Source: Verrucomicrobiaceae bacterium (GTDB lineage Bacteria > Verrucomicrobiota > Verrucomicrobiia > Chthoniobacterales > JAATET01). From it: a stretch of 64,000 nucleotides of DNA. Below, piece after piece: positions 47,915 through 57,074 of the stretch. Each line of letters begins with the position of its first letter. Within the stretch, counting starts at the first letter, position 1. Under the pieces are notes generated by a model. It saw only the letters and a list, made by a program, of their open reading frames with translations, did not search any database and was not told the origin of the DNA. A program made the position numbers and the translations under genes. Where the stretch lies: assembly GCA_027488755.1 (NCBI GenBank), contig JAIYAZ010000135.1:54028-118027 (forward strand). The letters run 5' to 3'.

Positions 47915-48076
47915 TCAATCGCCGACCTGGGGGATGAAGTGGAAGGCGATACAGGCGGTGGTCTCGGCTTCGACCGGGCAGACGGTGACGGGCCGACCGC
48001 GCAGTTCGGGGCGCTCCTGCTGCTCGACGGAGGCGAAGTAGGAGTTGAAGTCGAGGAAGAGGGTGCGCAGCGACAT
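47915..48076 (-). pseudogene. Truncated Y-family DNA polymerase (ImuB/DinB-like) N-terminus, 53 codons
   Basis: Translation MSLRTLFLDFNSYFASVEQQERPELRGRPVTVCPVEAETTACIAFHFIPQVGD*; Y-family palm motif then an immediate stop. Confidence 0.75.
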
Positions 48077-48090
48077 GGCGCGGGGCGGGG

Positions 48091-50280
48091 TTAGCGTTTC
48101 CCGGGGGTTTTGCGGCGGCTGCCCTTGCCGCCGTATTGCACGGGGCGCTGGCCGGGGCTGATTTTGTCGAGGCCGGCGCCGCTCTTGAGCTCGGCGATCT
48201 GGTCGCGGAGGAGGGCGGCGCGTTCGTATTCGAGGTTCGCGGCGGCGGTGGCCATGTCGCGCTCAAGTTCCTGGAGGAGCTCGTGGAGGTCGAGGGAGCC
48301 GGGGCCGCCCTCGGCGACGATGGAGGTTTCGAGGTCCTTCGCGTTTTTGAGGATGACGTGGAGGCTTTCCTGCACGGCGCGGACGACGCTCTTGGGCTCG
48401 ATGCCGTGTTCGCGGTTGTAGGCGATCTGGCGGTTGCGGCGGTAGTCGCTGACCTCGATGAGGGCGCGGATGCTGCCGGTGATGACGTCGGCGAAGAGAA
48501 TGACCTCGCCCTCAACGTGGCGGGCGGCGCGGCCGGCGGTCTGGATGAGCGAGGTCTGGCTGCGGAGGTAGCCTTCCTTGTCGGCGTCGAGGATGCAGAC
48601 GAGCGAGACCTCGGGCAGGTCGAGGCCTTCGCGGAGGAGGTTGATGCCGACGAGCACGTCGCATTCGCCGGCGCGGAGGCTGCGGAGGATCTCGACGCGT
48701 TCGATGGTGTCGATGTCGCTGTGGAGGTAGCGGACCTTCATGCCGACGTCGCGGAGGTAGTCGGAGAGATCCTCGGCGGTGCGCTTGGTGAGCGTGGTGA
48801 TGAGGACGCGCTGGCCCTTTTCGATCACGCGGCGGCAGCGCTCGATGGTCTCGTCGATCTGGCCCGTGAGCGGGCGGATGGTGATCTTCGGGTCGAGGAG
48901 ACCGGTGGGGCGGATGATCTGCTCGGCGATGAGCGGGGTGCCCGGCGTGTGGACGTCGAGGGGATTTTGGATTTTGGATTTTGGATTTTCGATGGCTCCC
49001 GCGATGGCGGCGGGGACGGGGGACTCGGCGAAGTTTTTGTCGGGGTTTGGGATGTAGGTGGCGTTGCCGGCGACGCTGTTGCGGAGCTCGAAGCCGCCGG
49101 GGGTGGCGCTCACGTAGACGATCTGGTGCGTCTTGGCCATGAACTCGTCGAAGTTGAGCGGGCGGTTGTCGAGGGCGCTGGGGAGGCGGAAGCCGTGCTC
49201 GACGAGCACGCTTTTGCGGGAGCGGTCGCCGGCATACATGCCGCCGACCTGGGGGATGGTCGCGTGGGATTCGTCGATGACGAGCAGGGTGTCCTCCGGC
49301 AGGAAGTCCATGAGCGTGTAGGGCGTGGAGCCGGGCGGACGGCCGGTGAGGTGGCGCGAGTAGTTCTCGATGCCGTTGCAGAAGCCCATCTCCTGCATCA
49401 TTTCGAGGTCGAACTCGGTGCGCATCTTGATGCGCTGGGCCTCGATGAGGCGGCCATGCTTTTCGAACCAGATGACGCGCTCGTCGAGCTCGGCGCGGAT
49501 GGCGCGCATGGCGGCGGTGAGCTTGTCGTAGGGGGTGACGAATTGTTTCGCCGGGAAGAGCGTGAGGTTCGTGAGGCGGGCGAAGACGTCGCCGGTGAGC
49601 GGGTCGAATTCGCTGATGCGGTCGATTTCATCGCCGAAAAACTCGACGCGGATGGCGCGGTCCTCGACCTGCGCGGGGTGGACTTCGACGGTGTCGCCGC
49701 GCACGCGGAATTTGCCGCGTTCGAAGGCGATGTCGTTCCGCTCGTAGAGCATGTCGATGAGCTTGGCGAGGAAGGCCTCGCGGGTCATTTGCTGGCCTTC
49801 GCGGATGGTGACGAGCATCTGGAGGAAGTCCTCGGGCGAGGCGAGGCCGTAGATGCAGGAAACGCTGGCCACGATGAGCACGTCGCGGCGGGAGAGCAGC
49901 GAGCTGACGGCGGAGAGGCGGAGGCGCTCGATCTCCTCGTTGATGGAGGAATCCTTCTCGATGTAGGTGTCCGACCGCGGGATGTAGGCCTCGGGCTGGT
50001 AGTAGTCGAAGTAGCTGACGAAATACTCGACGGCGTTGCGCGGGAAGAACTGCTTGAACTCGCTGTAGAGCTGGGCGGCGAGCGTCTTGTTGTGCGACAT
50101 GACGAGCGTGGGCCGGTCGAGGTCGCGGACGATATTCGCGACGGTGAAGGTTTTGCCCGAGCCGGTGACGCCGAGGAGGGTTTGGTGGCGATTGCCCGCG
50201 AGGAGGGAGCGGGTGAGTTTTTCGATGGCCTGGCCCTGGTCGCCGCGGGGGGAGTAGTTCGACGCGAGCTCAAAGGGCAT
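48091..50280 (-). CDS. uvrB: Excinuclease ABC subunit B, with in-frame insertion
   Basis: TLLGVTGSGKTFTVANI, SYFDYYQPEAYIP, IRPTGLLDP, LVGINLLREGLDLPEVSLV, C-terminal UVR motif. Confidence 0.97.
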   Translation of the reverse strand: MPFELASNYSPRGDQGQAIEKLTRSLLAGNRHQTLLGVTGSGKTFTVANIVRDLDRPTLVMSHNKTLAAQLYSEFKQFFPRNAVEYFVSYFDYYQPEAYIPRSDTYIEKDSSINEEIERLRLSAVSSLLSRRDVLIVASVSCIYGLASPEDFLQMLVTIREGQQMTREAFLAKLIDMLYERNDIAFERGKFRVRGDTVEVHPAQVEDRAIRVEFFGDEIDRISEFDPLTGDVFARLTNLTLFPAKQFVTPYDKLTAAMRAIRAELDERVIWFEKHGRLIEAQRIKMRTEFDLEMMQEMGFCNGIENYSRHLTGRPPGSTPYTLMDFLPEDTLLVIDESHATIPQVGGMYAGDRSRKSVLVEHGFRLPSALDNRPLNFDEFMAKTHQIVYVSATPGGFELRNSVAGNATYIPNPDKNFAESPVPAAIAGAIENPKSKIQNPLDVHTPGTPLIAEQIIRPTGLLDPKITIRPLTGQIDETIERCRRVIEKGQRVLITTLTKRTAEDLSDYLRDVGMKVRYLHSDIDTIERVEILRSLRAGECDVLVGINLLREGLDLPEVSLVCILDADKEGYLRSQTSLIQTAGRAARHVEGEVILFADVITGSIRALIEVSDYRRNRQIAYNREHGIEPKSVVRAVQESLHVILKNAKDLETSIVAEGGPGSLDLHELLQELERDMATAAANLEYERAALLRDQIAELKSGAGLDKISPGQRPVQYGGKGSRRKTPGKR
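48961..48995. repeat. Heptamer repeat (TTTTGGA)n inside uvrB
   Basis: GGGATTT TGGATTT TGGATTT TGGATTT TCGATGG; encodes [11 protein letters not shown] on the minus strand. Confidence 0.92.
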
Positions 50281-50340
50281 AAGCGGAGATTTTACGCCGC
50301 CGGCAGGGGGGTGCAAGACCGGCGGCGGGGGAAGGGCGGC

Positions 50341-50694
50341 CTAGTGTTCCCGGTTTTTCGGAACGGCCGGAATGCGCGAGTAGGGCAGGTAGAGAAGGAA
50401 GCCCAGGAAGGCGCCGAGGACGAAATTGACGAGGGAGACGGAGAGCAGTTGGACGCCCCAGCCGAGGGGGTTCGGGATGGCGCGCAGGGGGATGTCGAAT
50501 CCGATGACGTCGAAGAGCCAGCCGGCGGGCATGTGGAGGGCGCGCCAGAGGCCGCCGGTGCGGGAACCGCCGGCGCCGTCGCTGGCTCCGATCGCGGAGA
50601 GGACGCCGGAGAACAGGGTGAGCGCGGCGGCAAAAATCGCGCCGCGGATGAGAAACGGTGGAAGCCGGTAGGCGGGAGGCGGGGTGGGTTCCAC
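50341..50694 (-). CDS. Hypothetical membrane protein
   Basis: Two hydrophobic segments; GTG start; length 117 aa. Confidence 0.55.
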   Translation of the reverse strand: MEPTPPPAYRLPPFLIRGAIFAAALTLFSGVLSAIGASDGAGGSRTGGLWRALHMPAGWLFDVIGFDIPLRAIPNPLGWGVQLLSVSLVNFVLGAFLGFLLYLPYSRIPAVPKNREH

Positions 50695-50758
50695 GGCGGG
50701 GGGAGTTATGCTCCCGGACCCACGTGGCTGACAAGGCGGAAAGCCCCCGGGCGGCGAA

Positions 50759-51703
50759 TCAGCCGAGGTGGGCGAGGACCTGACGGGCGGTTTCCTGTCC
50801 GGTGGACCAGGCGGATTCCACGCGGGATTCCGTGAGGCTGTCGCCGGTGACAAAAAAGCCGGGCGGGAGCGGGCCGGGGTCGTTGGGGGCGAGGACGCGC
50901 GCGTAGCGCCAGCGGTGCGTGAAGGTGGCGCGGTGGAGGGCGGGATCGAGGTTCCAGCGGGCTTCGAGCCGGGCGCGCAGGGGGGCGGACCATTCGGCGG
51001 GGTCGCTTTCGAGATGGGCGGTGCTGAAGGCGGGGGAGGCCTGGGCGACAAAAACCGTGGTGCCGGGCTGGATGCGGCCGGGTTTGTGGTTTTCGCAGGC
51101 GGACCACGCGAGGTCTTCCGCCGGGGCGGCGTGGGCGTATGCGGAGGCGGAGTTGCCGGCCCAGTCGCCCGCGTAGGCGAAAAACGCGGTGAGGCAAGGC
51201 GCGAAGCTGGCGGGGTCGGGCGGGCGGCCGAGGAGCGCGAGGGTTTGCGGCCAGGGGGCGGAGCTGACGACGGCGGCGAACGTCTCGTCCCCGACGAGCC
51301 AGCCGGCGGGAAGGGGAGTGGGAGTCGTGACCGTGGCCTCCATGCGAATTGTGAGCCCCTCGGCCAGGGCGCGGCCGAGGCGGTTGTTGCCGGCGGCGTG
51401 ATACCAGCGGTTCTCCCCGGGGCGGTGGATTTCTCCGTTCGCATCGAGAATGGGGGCCGCGAGCCGGCGGAGGTCGGGGCCGCAAGTGCGCTCCAATTCG
51501 GCGCGGAAGGACTCCGCGCGGATCGTGAAATACTGGGCGCCGTGGTCGACGATGTGGCCCTCCCAGCGGCGCGTGGCGCAGCGGCCGCCGAGGCTGCGGG
51601 ATTTCTCGAAGACGGTGACCGCTAGGCCCGCGGCGGAGAGCGCGCGGGCGCAACTGAGCCCGGAGATTCCTGCCCCGATGACGGCGACGGACGGTTTGTT
51701 CAT
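50759..51703 (-). CDS. FAD/NAD(P)-dependent oxidoreductase (amine oxidase/renalase-like)
   Basis: VAVIGAGISGLSCARALSAAGLAVTVFEKSRSLGGRCATRR. Confidence 0.88.
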   Translation of the reverse strand: MNKPSVAVIGAGISGLSCARALSAAGLAVTVFEKSRSLGGRCATRRWEGHIVDHGAQYFTIRAESFRAELERTCGPDLRRLAAPILDANGEIHRPGENRWYHAAGNNRLGRALAEGLTIRMEATVTTPTPLPAGWLVGDETFAAVVSSAPWPQTLALLGRPPDPASFAPCLTAFFAYAGDWAGNSASAYAHAAPAEDLAWSACENHKPGRIQPGTTVFVAQASPAFSTAHLESDPAEWSAPLRARLEARWNLDPALHRATFTHRWRYARVLAPNDPGPLPPGFFVTGDSLTESRVESAWSTGQETARQVLAHLG

Positions 51704-51807
51704 GCCCCGACGATACGCCGAACGCGCCGCTTCGGACACCCGGGACGTGCAATCCGGCATTGCCGCGGGGGCGTAACCTTGGGAAATACTTTGCGCTTCT
51801 CCCGCTC

Positions 51808-52932
51808 ATGAATCCGCGCCTGCTTTCCAAGGACCTCCTGCCCATCCACGAAAAAGTCGTCGCGGGGGAACGGATCACCGACGCCGAGGCGATGGCGCTT
51901 TACGCGAGCCGGGATTTGAACGGCCTCGGGGCGATTGCCAACGTGGTGCGCGAGCGCAAGAACGCGAACGTCGCGACCTACATTCACAACCGCTACATCA
52001 ACTACTCGAACGTCTGCATTCTCTCGTGTCAGTTCTGCGCGTTCGGGGCGAAGAAGCGGGAGCCGCACGCGTTTGAGTCGGCGATTCCCGAGATCGCGGC
52101 GAACGTGAAGGAAGGCCTCGCCGATGGTATCACCGAGATTCACATGGTCGGCGGCCTGCATCCGTCGCTGCCGGGCGAGTGGTATCTCGACCTGCTGCGC
52201 ACGCTGCGCGGGCTGGACGCGGAGCTGTCGATCAAGGCGTTCACCGCCGTGGAAATCCGCCACCTGGCGGAGCGGGTGTTCAAAAAATCGATCCGCGAAA
52301 CGCTGGAGCTTCTCCGCGAGAACGGGCTGGGCGCCATCACGGGCGGCGGGGCGGAGATTTTCGCGCCGGAGATTCGCGAGCAGATTTGCCGCGGGAAGGA
52401 GACGGCCGAGGAGTGGGCGGAGGTGCACCGCACCTGGCACCAGATGGGCGGCCGCAGCACGTGCACGATGCTTTACGGTCACATCGAAGGGCCGGAGCAC
52501 CGGGTGGATCATTTGCGCCGGCTGCGGGAGTTGCAGGACGAGACGGGGGGCTTCACGGCGTTCATTCCGTTTGCGTTCGAGCCGGAGGGGGCGCGGCCGG
52601 GTCCGCTCAAGGGCATCGCGCACGCGACGAGCACGCAGATGCTGCGCAACCTCGCGGTGAGCCGCATCTACCTCGATAACTTCGACCACATCACCGCCTA
52701 CTGGGTGAGCATGGGGCTGCCGCTGGCGCAGATTGCGCTGGCCTACGGCGTGGACGACCTGCACGGCACGATCCACGAGGAGAAAATCTTCCACATGGCC
52801 GGCGCGCAGACGCCGAAGCAGCAGTCGGTGGCGGCGCTGGAGAAGGCGATCCGCGAGGCGGGCCGGTTTCCGATGCAGCGCAACACGTTTTACGAGCGGT
52901 TGCCGCGCGGCACGGAGCGGGAGGCGGCGTGA
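51808..52932 (+). CDS. mqnE: Aminofutalosine synthase MqnE
   Basis: Radical-SAM CILSCQFCAFG; IHMVGGLHPSLPGEWY; TCTMLYGHIEGPEHRVDHL. Confidence 0.94.
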   Translation: MNPRLLSKDLLPIHEKVVAGERITDAEAMALYASRDLNGLGAIANVVRERKNANVATYIHNRYINYSNVCILSCQFCAFGAKKREPHAFESAIPEIAANVKEGLADGITEIHMVGGLHPSLPGEWYLDLLRTLRGLDAELSIKAFTAVEIRHLAERVFKKSIRETLELLRENGLGAITGGGAEIFAPEIREQICRGKETAEEWAEVHRTWHQMGGRSTCTMLYGHIEGPEHRVDHLRRLRELQDETGGFTAFIPFAFEPEGARPGPLKGIAHATSTQMLRNLAVSRIYLDNFDHITAYWVSMGLPLAQIALAYGVDDLHGTIHEEKIFHMAGAQTPKQQSVAALEKAIREAGRFPMQRNTFYERLPRGTEREAA

Positions 52933-53699
52933 GCGGGCCGCTGGCGGGGTATCGGCTCGGGTCGGTGCCCTACCTGAACGCCCGGCCGCTCATCGAGGGG
53001 CTGGGGGACGCGGTGGCGCTGGATCTGCCGGCGCGATTGGCGGAGCGGTTTGCGGCCGGGGAGCTCGACGTTGCGCTGGTGCCGATCTTTGAAGCGGTGG
53101 AGCGGGAGCGGGCGACGCTGGTCGACGACGTTGCCATCGCGTGCCGGGGCGAGGTGTTCAGCGTGTTTCTCGCGCACCGCGAGCCGCTGGCGGAGGTGGA
53201 GACCATCGCGCTCGATCCGGCCTCGCACACGTCGAACCATCTGCTGCAGGTGCTGCTGGCGGAGTTTCACGACCTTGAGCCGCGGTATGTCGGCGCGCCG
53301 GAGGAGCCGGGGCAGGCGCGGTTGTTGATCGGCGATGCGGCGCTGGCGTTCCACCGGGCGCACGCGGAGGACGGCTGGCGGTTTCTCGATCTGGGCGCGG
53401 AGTGGCTGCGCGGCACGGGGCTGCCGTTTGTGTTTGCGGCCTGGGTGTTTCGCGAGGAGTGTCCCGACCCGCCGGCGGTGGCGGAGGCGCTGCGCGCGGT
53501 GAAGCGGCGGGGGCTGGAGGCGCGCGGGCGGATTGCGGCGGCGGAAGCAGATCCGGCGTTTGCGCGGCGGTATCTTTCGGAGTTTATCCGGTTTGATCTG
53601 GGCGAGGAGGAGAAGGCGGCGGTCGCATTGTTTGCGGCGCTGCTGCGCAAGCATGGTCTGGTGGTCTCGTCCCGGGAGGCGACAATCACCTACGTTTAG
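52929..53699 (+). CDS. mqnA: Chorismate dehydratase MqnA
   Basis: RLGSVPYLNARPLIEGL...ELDVALVPIFE; overlaps mqnE by 4 bp. Confidence 0.92.
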   Translation: MSGPLAGYRLGSVPYLNARPLIEGLGDAVALDLPARLAERFAAGELDVALVPIFEAVERERATLVDDVAIACRGEVFSVFLAHREPLAEVETIALDPASHTSNHLLQVLLAEFHDLEPRYVGAPEEPGQARLLIGDAALAFHRAHAEDGWRFLDLGAEWLRGTGLPFVFAAWVFREECPDPPAVAEALRAVKRRGLEARGRIAAAEADPAFARRYLSEFIRFDLGEEEKAAVALFAALLRKHGLVVSSREATITYV

Positions 53700-54718
53700 G
53701 CGGCGACGACCTTGGCGGTGAGGGAGCGGACGGCTTGCGGGCAGAGGCGCAGCGCGAGGGAGGCGAGGCGCGGGTGTTCGCCGGCGAGGCGGGCGAGGCG
53801 ATTGATCCAGAGGCGGCCGCGGTAGAGCGCGGCGTGTTCGCGGCGGTAGCGGGCGGGGTTGTTCGCGAGGGCGGCTTCGGCGGCGAGTTCGCCGGTGCGG
53901 AGGGCGTAGTAAATGCCTTCGCCGGTGAAGGGCTCGACGACGCGCGCGGCGTCGCCCACGAGATACAGGCCGTCCGCGACGAGTGGGCGAGCGTCGCGGC
54001 GGGAGAGCGGGGCGATGGTGCGCCATTCGGCGCGGCCGAATTCGCGTTCGGTGCGTTCGCGCAAGGCGGCGAGGGCGCGGGGTTTCGCGACGAGGCAGAC
54101 GTTGATTTCCGTGGCGTTCACCGCGGCGGTGCCGCCGTAGCCGCCGGGGTGGAAGATCATGCGGACGTCGTCGCCGTGCCAGGCGGGGCGGGGGAGGTGG
54201 CCCTGGAGGGCGGTGCGTTCGCGGCCGGCGGCGGGGAGGCGGCCGGCGAGGCGGGCGACGAGGGAGTTGCGGCCGTCGGCGGCGAAGAGGAGCGGCGCGG
54301 TGAAGGGGCCGTGGTCGGTCTCGACGGTCCAGCCTTGTGTGACGCGGATGACGGCGATACCGGGGCGGAATTCCGCGCCGAGCTCCACGGCGCGGCTGGC
54401 GAGGAGGTGGTCGAGGTCGCGGCGTTTGACGACGATCTCGTGGCGGCCGGCGACGGAGAAGCGCAGGGGCTGGCCGCGGAGGCCGTGGAAGCTGACTTCG
54501 CGGGCCACGACGTGGGGTAGGGCGAGCAGGCGCGCGCGGAGGTCGAGGCGTTCGAGCACGGGCCAGGCGGCGGGGTTGAGGCAGTCGCCGCAGACCTTGT
54601 CGCGGGGGAAGGTGGCGCGGTCGAGGAGGAGGACGCGGCGGCCGGCGCGGGCGAGGGTGGCGGCGCACACGGAGCCGGCGGGTCCGGCGCCGACGACGAT
54701 GGCGTCGTAGCGGTTCAC
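53696..54718 (-). CDS. FAD-dependent oxidoreductase, geranylgeranyl reductase family
   Basis: YDAIVVGAGPAGSVCAATLARAGRRVLLLDR...KVCGDCLNP...LVGDAARVVEPFTGEGIYYAL; GTG start. Confidence 0.88.
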   Translation of the reverse strand: MNRYDAIVVGAGPAGSVCAATLARAGRRVLLLDRATFPRDKVCGDCLNPAAWPVLERLDLRARLLALPHVVAREVSFHGLRGQPLRFSVAGRHEIVVKRRDLDHLLASRAVELGAEFRPGIAVIRVTQGWTVETDHGPFTAPLLFAADGRNSLVARLAGRLPAAGRERTALQGHLPRPAWHGDDVRMIFHPGGYGGTAAVNATEINVCLVAKPRALAALRERTEREFGRAEWRTIAPLSRRDARPLVADGLYLVGDAARVVEPFTGEGIYYALRTGELAAEAALANNPARYRREHAALYRGRLWINRLARLAGEHPRLASLALRLCPQAVRSLTAKVVAA

Positions 54719-55791
54719 ACGAGGTCGGCGGCGATGGCGTCGGCCACCATTTTGCCGGAGCGGGTGAGGACCCAGCGGTCGCCGCGGGGTTCGACGTAAC
54801 CGGCGGCGCGGAGGGGGGCGATCTCGACAGGGTCGGCGGCGATGCCGTCGGAGGTGCGGAGGGCGAAGGCGCGGCGTTCGGCGTGGCGGGTGGCGGCGTC
54901 GACGGTTTCCTCGAAGTCGGCGGCGGGTTGAGCGGCCTGGATGCGGCGGGTGTATTCGGCGGTGTCGCTGACGTTTTTCCAGCGGCGTTCGCCGACGGTG
55001 GAGAAGGCGCTGGGGCCGAGGCCGACGTAATCGGCGGCGTGCCAGTAGGCGAGGTTGTGGCGGCACTCGCGGCCGGGGCGGGCGTAGTTCGAGATCTCGT
55101 ATTGGTGGTAACCGGCGGCGCCGAGGACGTCCATGGTGAGCTCGAAGAGGGCGGCGTCGACCTCCTCGTCGGGGCGCATTTCGCCGCGCTGGAGGCGGCG
55201 GAAGAACTCGGTGTCCTCCTCGTAGGTGAGGCAGTAGGCGGAGATGTGGTCCGGAGCGAGGGCGAGGGTGCGCTCGAGGGAGGCGCGCCATTTCTCGGGC
55301 GTCTGGCCGGGGAGGCCGAAGATGAGGTCGAGGTTGACGTTGGGCACGCCGGCTTCGCGAAGGATGGCGTAGGAGCGTTCGGCCTGGGCGGCGGTGTGGA
55401 CGCGGCCGAGGGCGTGGAGTTCGTCGTCGTGCCACGATTGGACGCCCATGCTGATGCGGTTCACGCCGAGGGCGAGGAGGGCGCGGGCCTTTTCGAGCGA
55501 GACGGTGGCGGGGTTCATCTCGAGCGTCCACTCGGTGACGGCGGAGAGGTCGAGGCGTTGGCGCAGCCCGCCGAGGAGGAATTCGAGCTGCGGCGTGCTG
55601 AGGGCGCTGGGCGTGCCGCCGCCGAAGAAGATCGTGCGCGGGCGGAGGCGGGTGGCGTGGAGGTCGGCCTCGGCGAGCATGGCGTCGAGGAAGGCCTGGG
55701 TTTTGTTCCGGTCGCTGGCCTCCTTGTAGAAGCTGCAATACGGGCACACCTTCGGGCAGAAGGGGATGTGCGCGTAGAGGTGCTCGATCAC
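54715..55791 (-). CDS. hemW: HemW-like radical SAM protein
   Basis: HLYAHIPFCPKVCPYCSFYK; FGGGTPS; NLDLIFGLPGQTPEKW. Confidence 0.94.
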   Translation of the reverse strand: MIEHLYAHIPFCPKVCPYCSFYKEASDRNKTQAFLDAMLAEADLHATRLRPRTIFFGGGTPSALSTPQLEFLLGGLRQRLDLSAVTEWTLEMNPATVSLEKARALLALGVNRISMGVQSWHDDELHALGRVHTAAQAERSYAILREAGVPNVNLDLIFGLPGQTPEKWRASLERTLALAPDHISAYCLTYEEDTEFFRRLQRGEMRPDEEVDAALFELTMDVLGAAGYHQYEISNYARPGRECRHNLAYWHAADYVGLGPSAFSTVGERRWKNVSDTAEYTRRIQAAQPAADFEETVDAATRHAERRAFALRTSDGIAADPVEIAPLRAAGYVEPRGDRWVLTRSGKMVADAIAADLV

Positions 55792-55853
55792 GGGTGGGAA
55801 TTTAGGCCGGGGAGGGGGGCAAAGCCAGTCGTGACTGGGGGAGGGAGCAAGCA

Positions 55854-55937
55854 GTGGTCGGTCGCCATTCCCATGTCGTCGGGCGTCGTTTCCAAGTGGT
55901 CGGTCGTGACCTCCAGGTGGTCGGTCGCCGGGTGGCG
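55854..55937. repeat. Degenerate heptamer repeat (GTGGTCG)n between hemW and DUF362 gene
   Basis: GTGGTCGGTCG occurs at 55854, 55896 and 55917; spacings 42 and 21 are multiples of 7. Confidence 0.8.
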
Positions 55938-55988
55938 GGGGAGTTCGGTGGGTTTGACAGGCTGGGGGTGGGCGGTGAGACTTCGCGC

Positions 55989-57074
55989 GTGATTTTTCGA
56001 GTTGTTGCCGTCGTTCTGCTGGCCGGGGTTTCGGCGTGGGCGCAGGGGCCGGTTGAGGTGCCGGTGGCGCGGGCGGTGGCGGCGCGGTCGCAGGTGTTTT
56101 TTGCGTCGGATACGCGGTCGCTGGCGCCGGGGTTCCAGCCTTCGCCGCGGGTGGTGCAGGGGATGGTGGATGCGACGGTGATGGCGGCGACGGGCCGGCC
56201 GGAGATTGGCGCGGCGTGGCGCACGCTGGTGCAGCCGTCGGATGTGGTGGGCATCAAGGTGGCGGCGGCTCCGGGGGCGATGGGGGGCACGCATCCGGCG
56301 GTGGCGCGGGCGATTGCCCGGGGGCTGCGCGCGGCGGGCATTCCGCCGGAGCGGATCGTGGTGTGGGATCGCAACCGGGACGATTTGCGGGCGGCGGGTT
56401 ACCGGGAGGGCGATCCGGATTTCCGGCTGGCGTGGATTGATCCGGCGACGGGTTACGACCGGCAGGCGATGATCACGGCGCCGGTGCTGGGGCGGTTGAT
56501 CTGGGGCGACAGCAAGTTCGGCGACCGGGCGGGTTCGCGGCTGGAGGATATTCTCTCCACGGGCGATCAGCTCAGCAGCACGAGTTTTTTTGCGACGATT
56601 CTTTCGCGCACGGTGACGAAGGTGGTGAACGCGCCGTCGCTGAGCGACAACTTCATGTGCGGGCTGAACGGCGCGCTGGCCAACATGGCGCTGGGCAACG
56701 TGGACAACTGGCGGCGGTTCGTGCGGGAGCCGAATTTTGGAAATCCCTACATCGCCGAGATTTACGCGGACCCGATGATTCGGGACAAGGTGGTGCTGAC
56801 GGTGATGGACGCGCTGGCGCTGCAGTTCGCGGGCGGGCCGTTTCCGAATCCGAATTTTGTGCGCGAGGCGTTCACGATTTACACGAGCCGCGATCCGGTG
56901 GCGATCGACGCGACGGCGGTGCGGGTGATCGACGAATACCGGGCGGCGAACAAGCTGCCGCTGATCGCGCCGGTGGCGGGTCACATCGAGACGGCGGCGG
57001 CGATGGGGCTGGGCAACTCGGACCCGCAGGTGATCCAAATGATTCGCGTGGGGAGCACTCAGAGGGTGTGGTGA
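55989..57074 (+). CDS. Secreted DUF362-like protein
   Basis: Signal peptide VIFRVVAVVLLAGVSAWAQ; VVGIKVAAAPGAMGGTHPAVARAIARGLRAAGIPPERIVVWDR. Confidence 0.75.
   Translation: MIFRVVAVVLLAGVSAWAQGPVEVPVARAVAARSQVFFASDTRSLAPGFQPSPRVVQGMVDATVMAATGRPEIGAAWRTLVQPSDVVGIKVAAAPGAMGGTHPAVARAIARGLRAAGIPPERIVVWDRNRDDLRAAGYREGDPDFRLAWIDPATGYDRQAMITAPVLGRLIWGDSKFGDRAGSRLEDILSTGDQLSSTSFFATILSRTVTKVVNAPSLSDNFMCGLNGALANMALGNVDNWRRFVREPNFGNPYIAEIYADPMIRDKVVLTVMDALALQFAGGPFPNPNFVREAFTIYTSRDPVAIDATAVRVIDEYRAANKLPLIAPVAGHIETAAAMGLGNSDPQVIQMIRVGSTQRVW

Noticed and set aside
48925-49080. Intein or intron inside uvrB
   Set aside because: Insertion is only about 40 residues, without splicing motifs
50295-50327. CGCCGCCGG/CCGGCGGCG hairpin upstream of uvrB as terminator
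   Set aside because: GC-rich inverted repeat is easily formed by chance here and lacks a T-run on either strand
48136-50835. 899-aa plus-strand ORF antisense to uvrB
   Set aside because: Spurious antisense frame over a highly conserved gene
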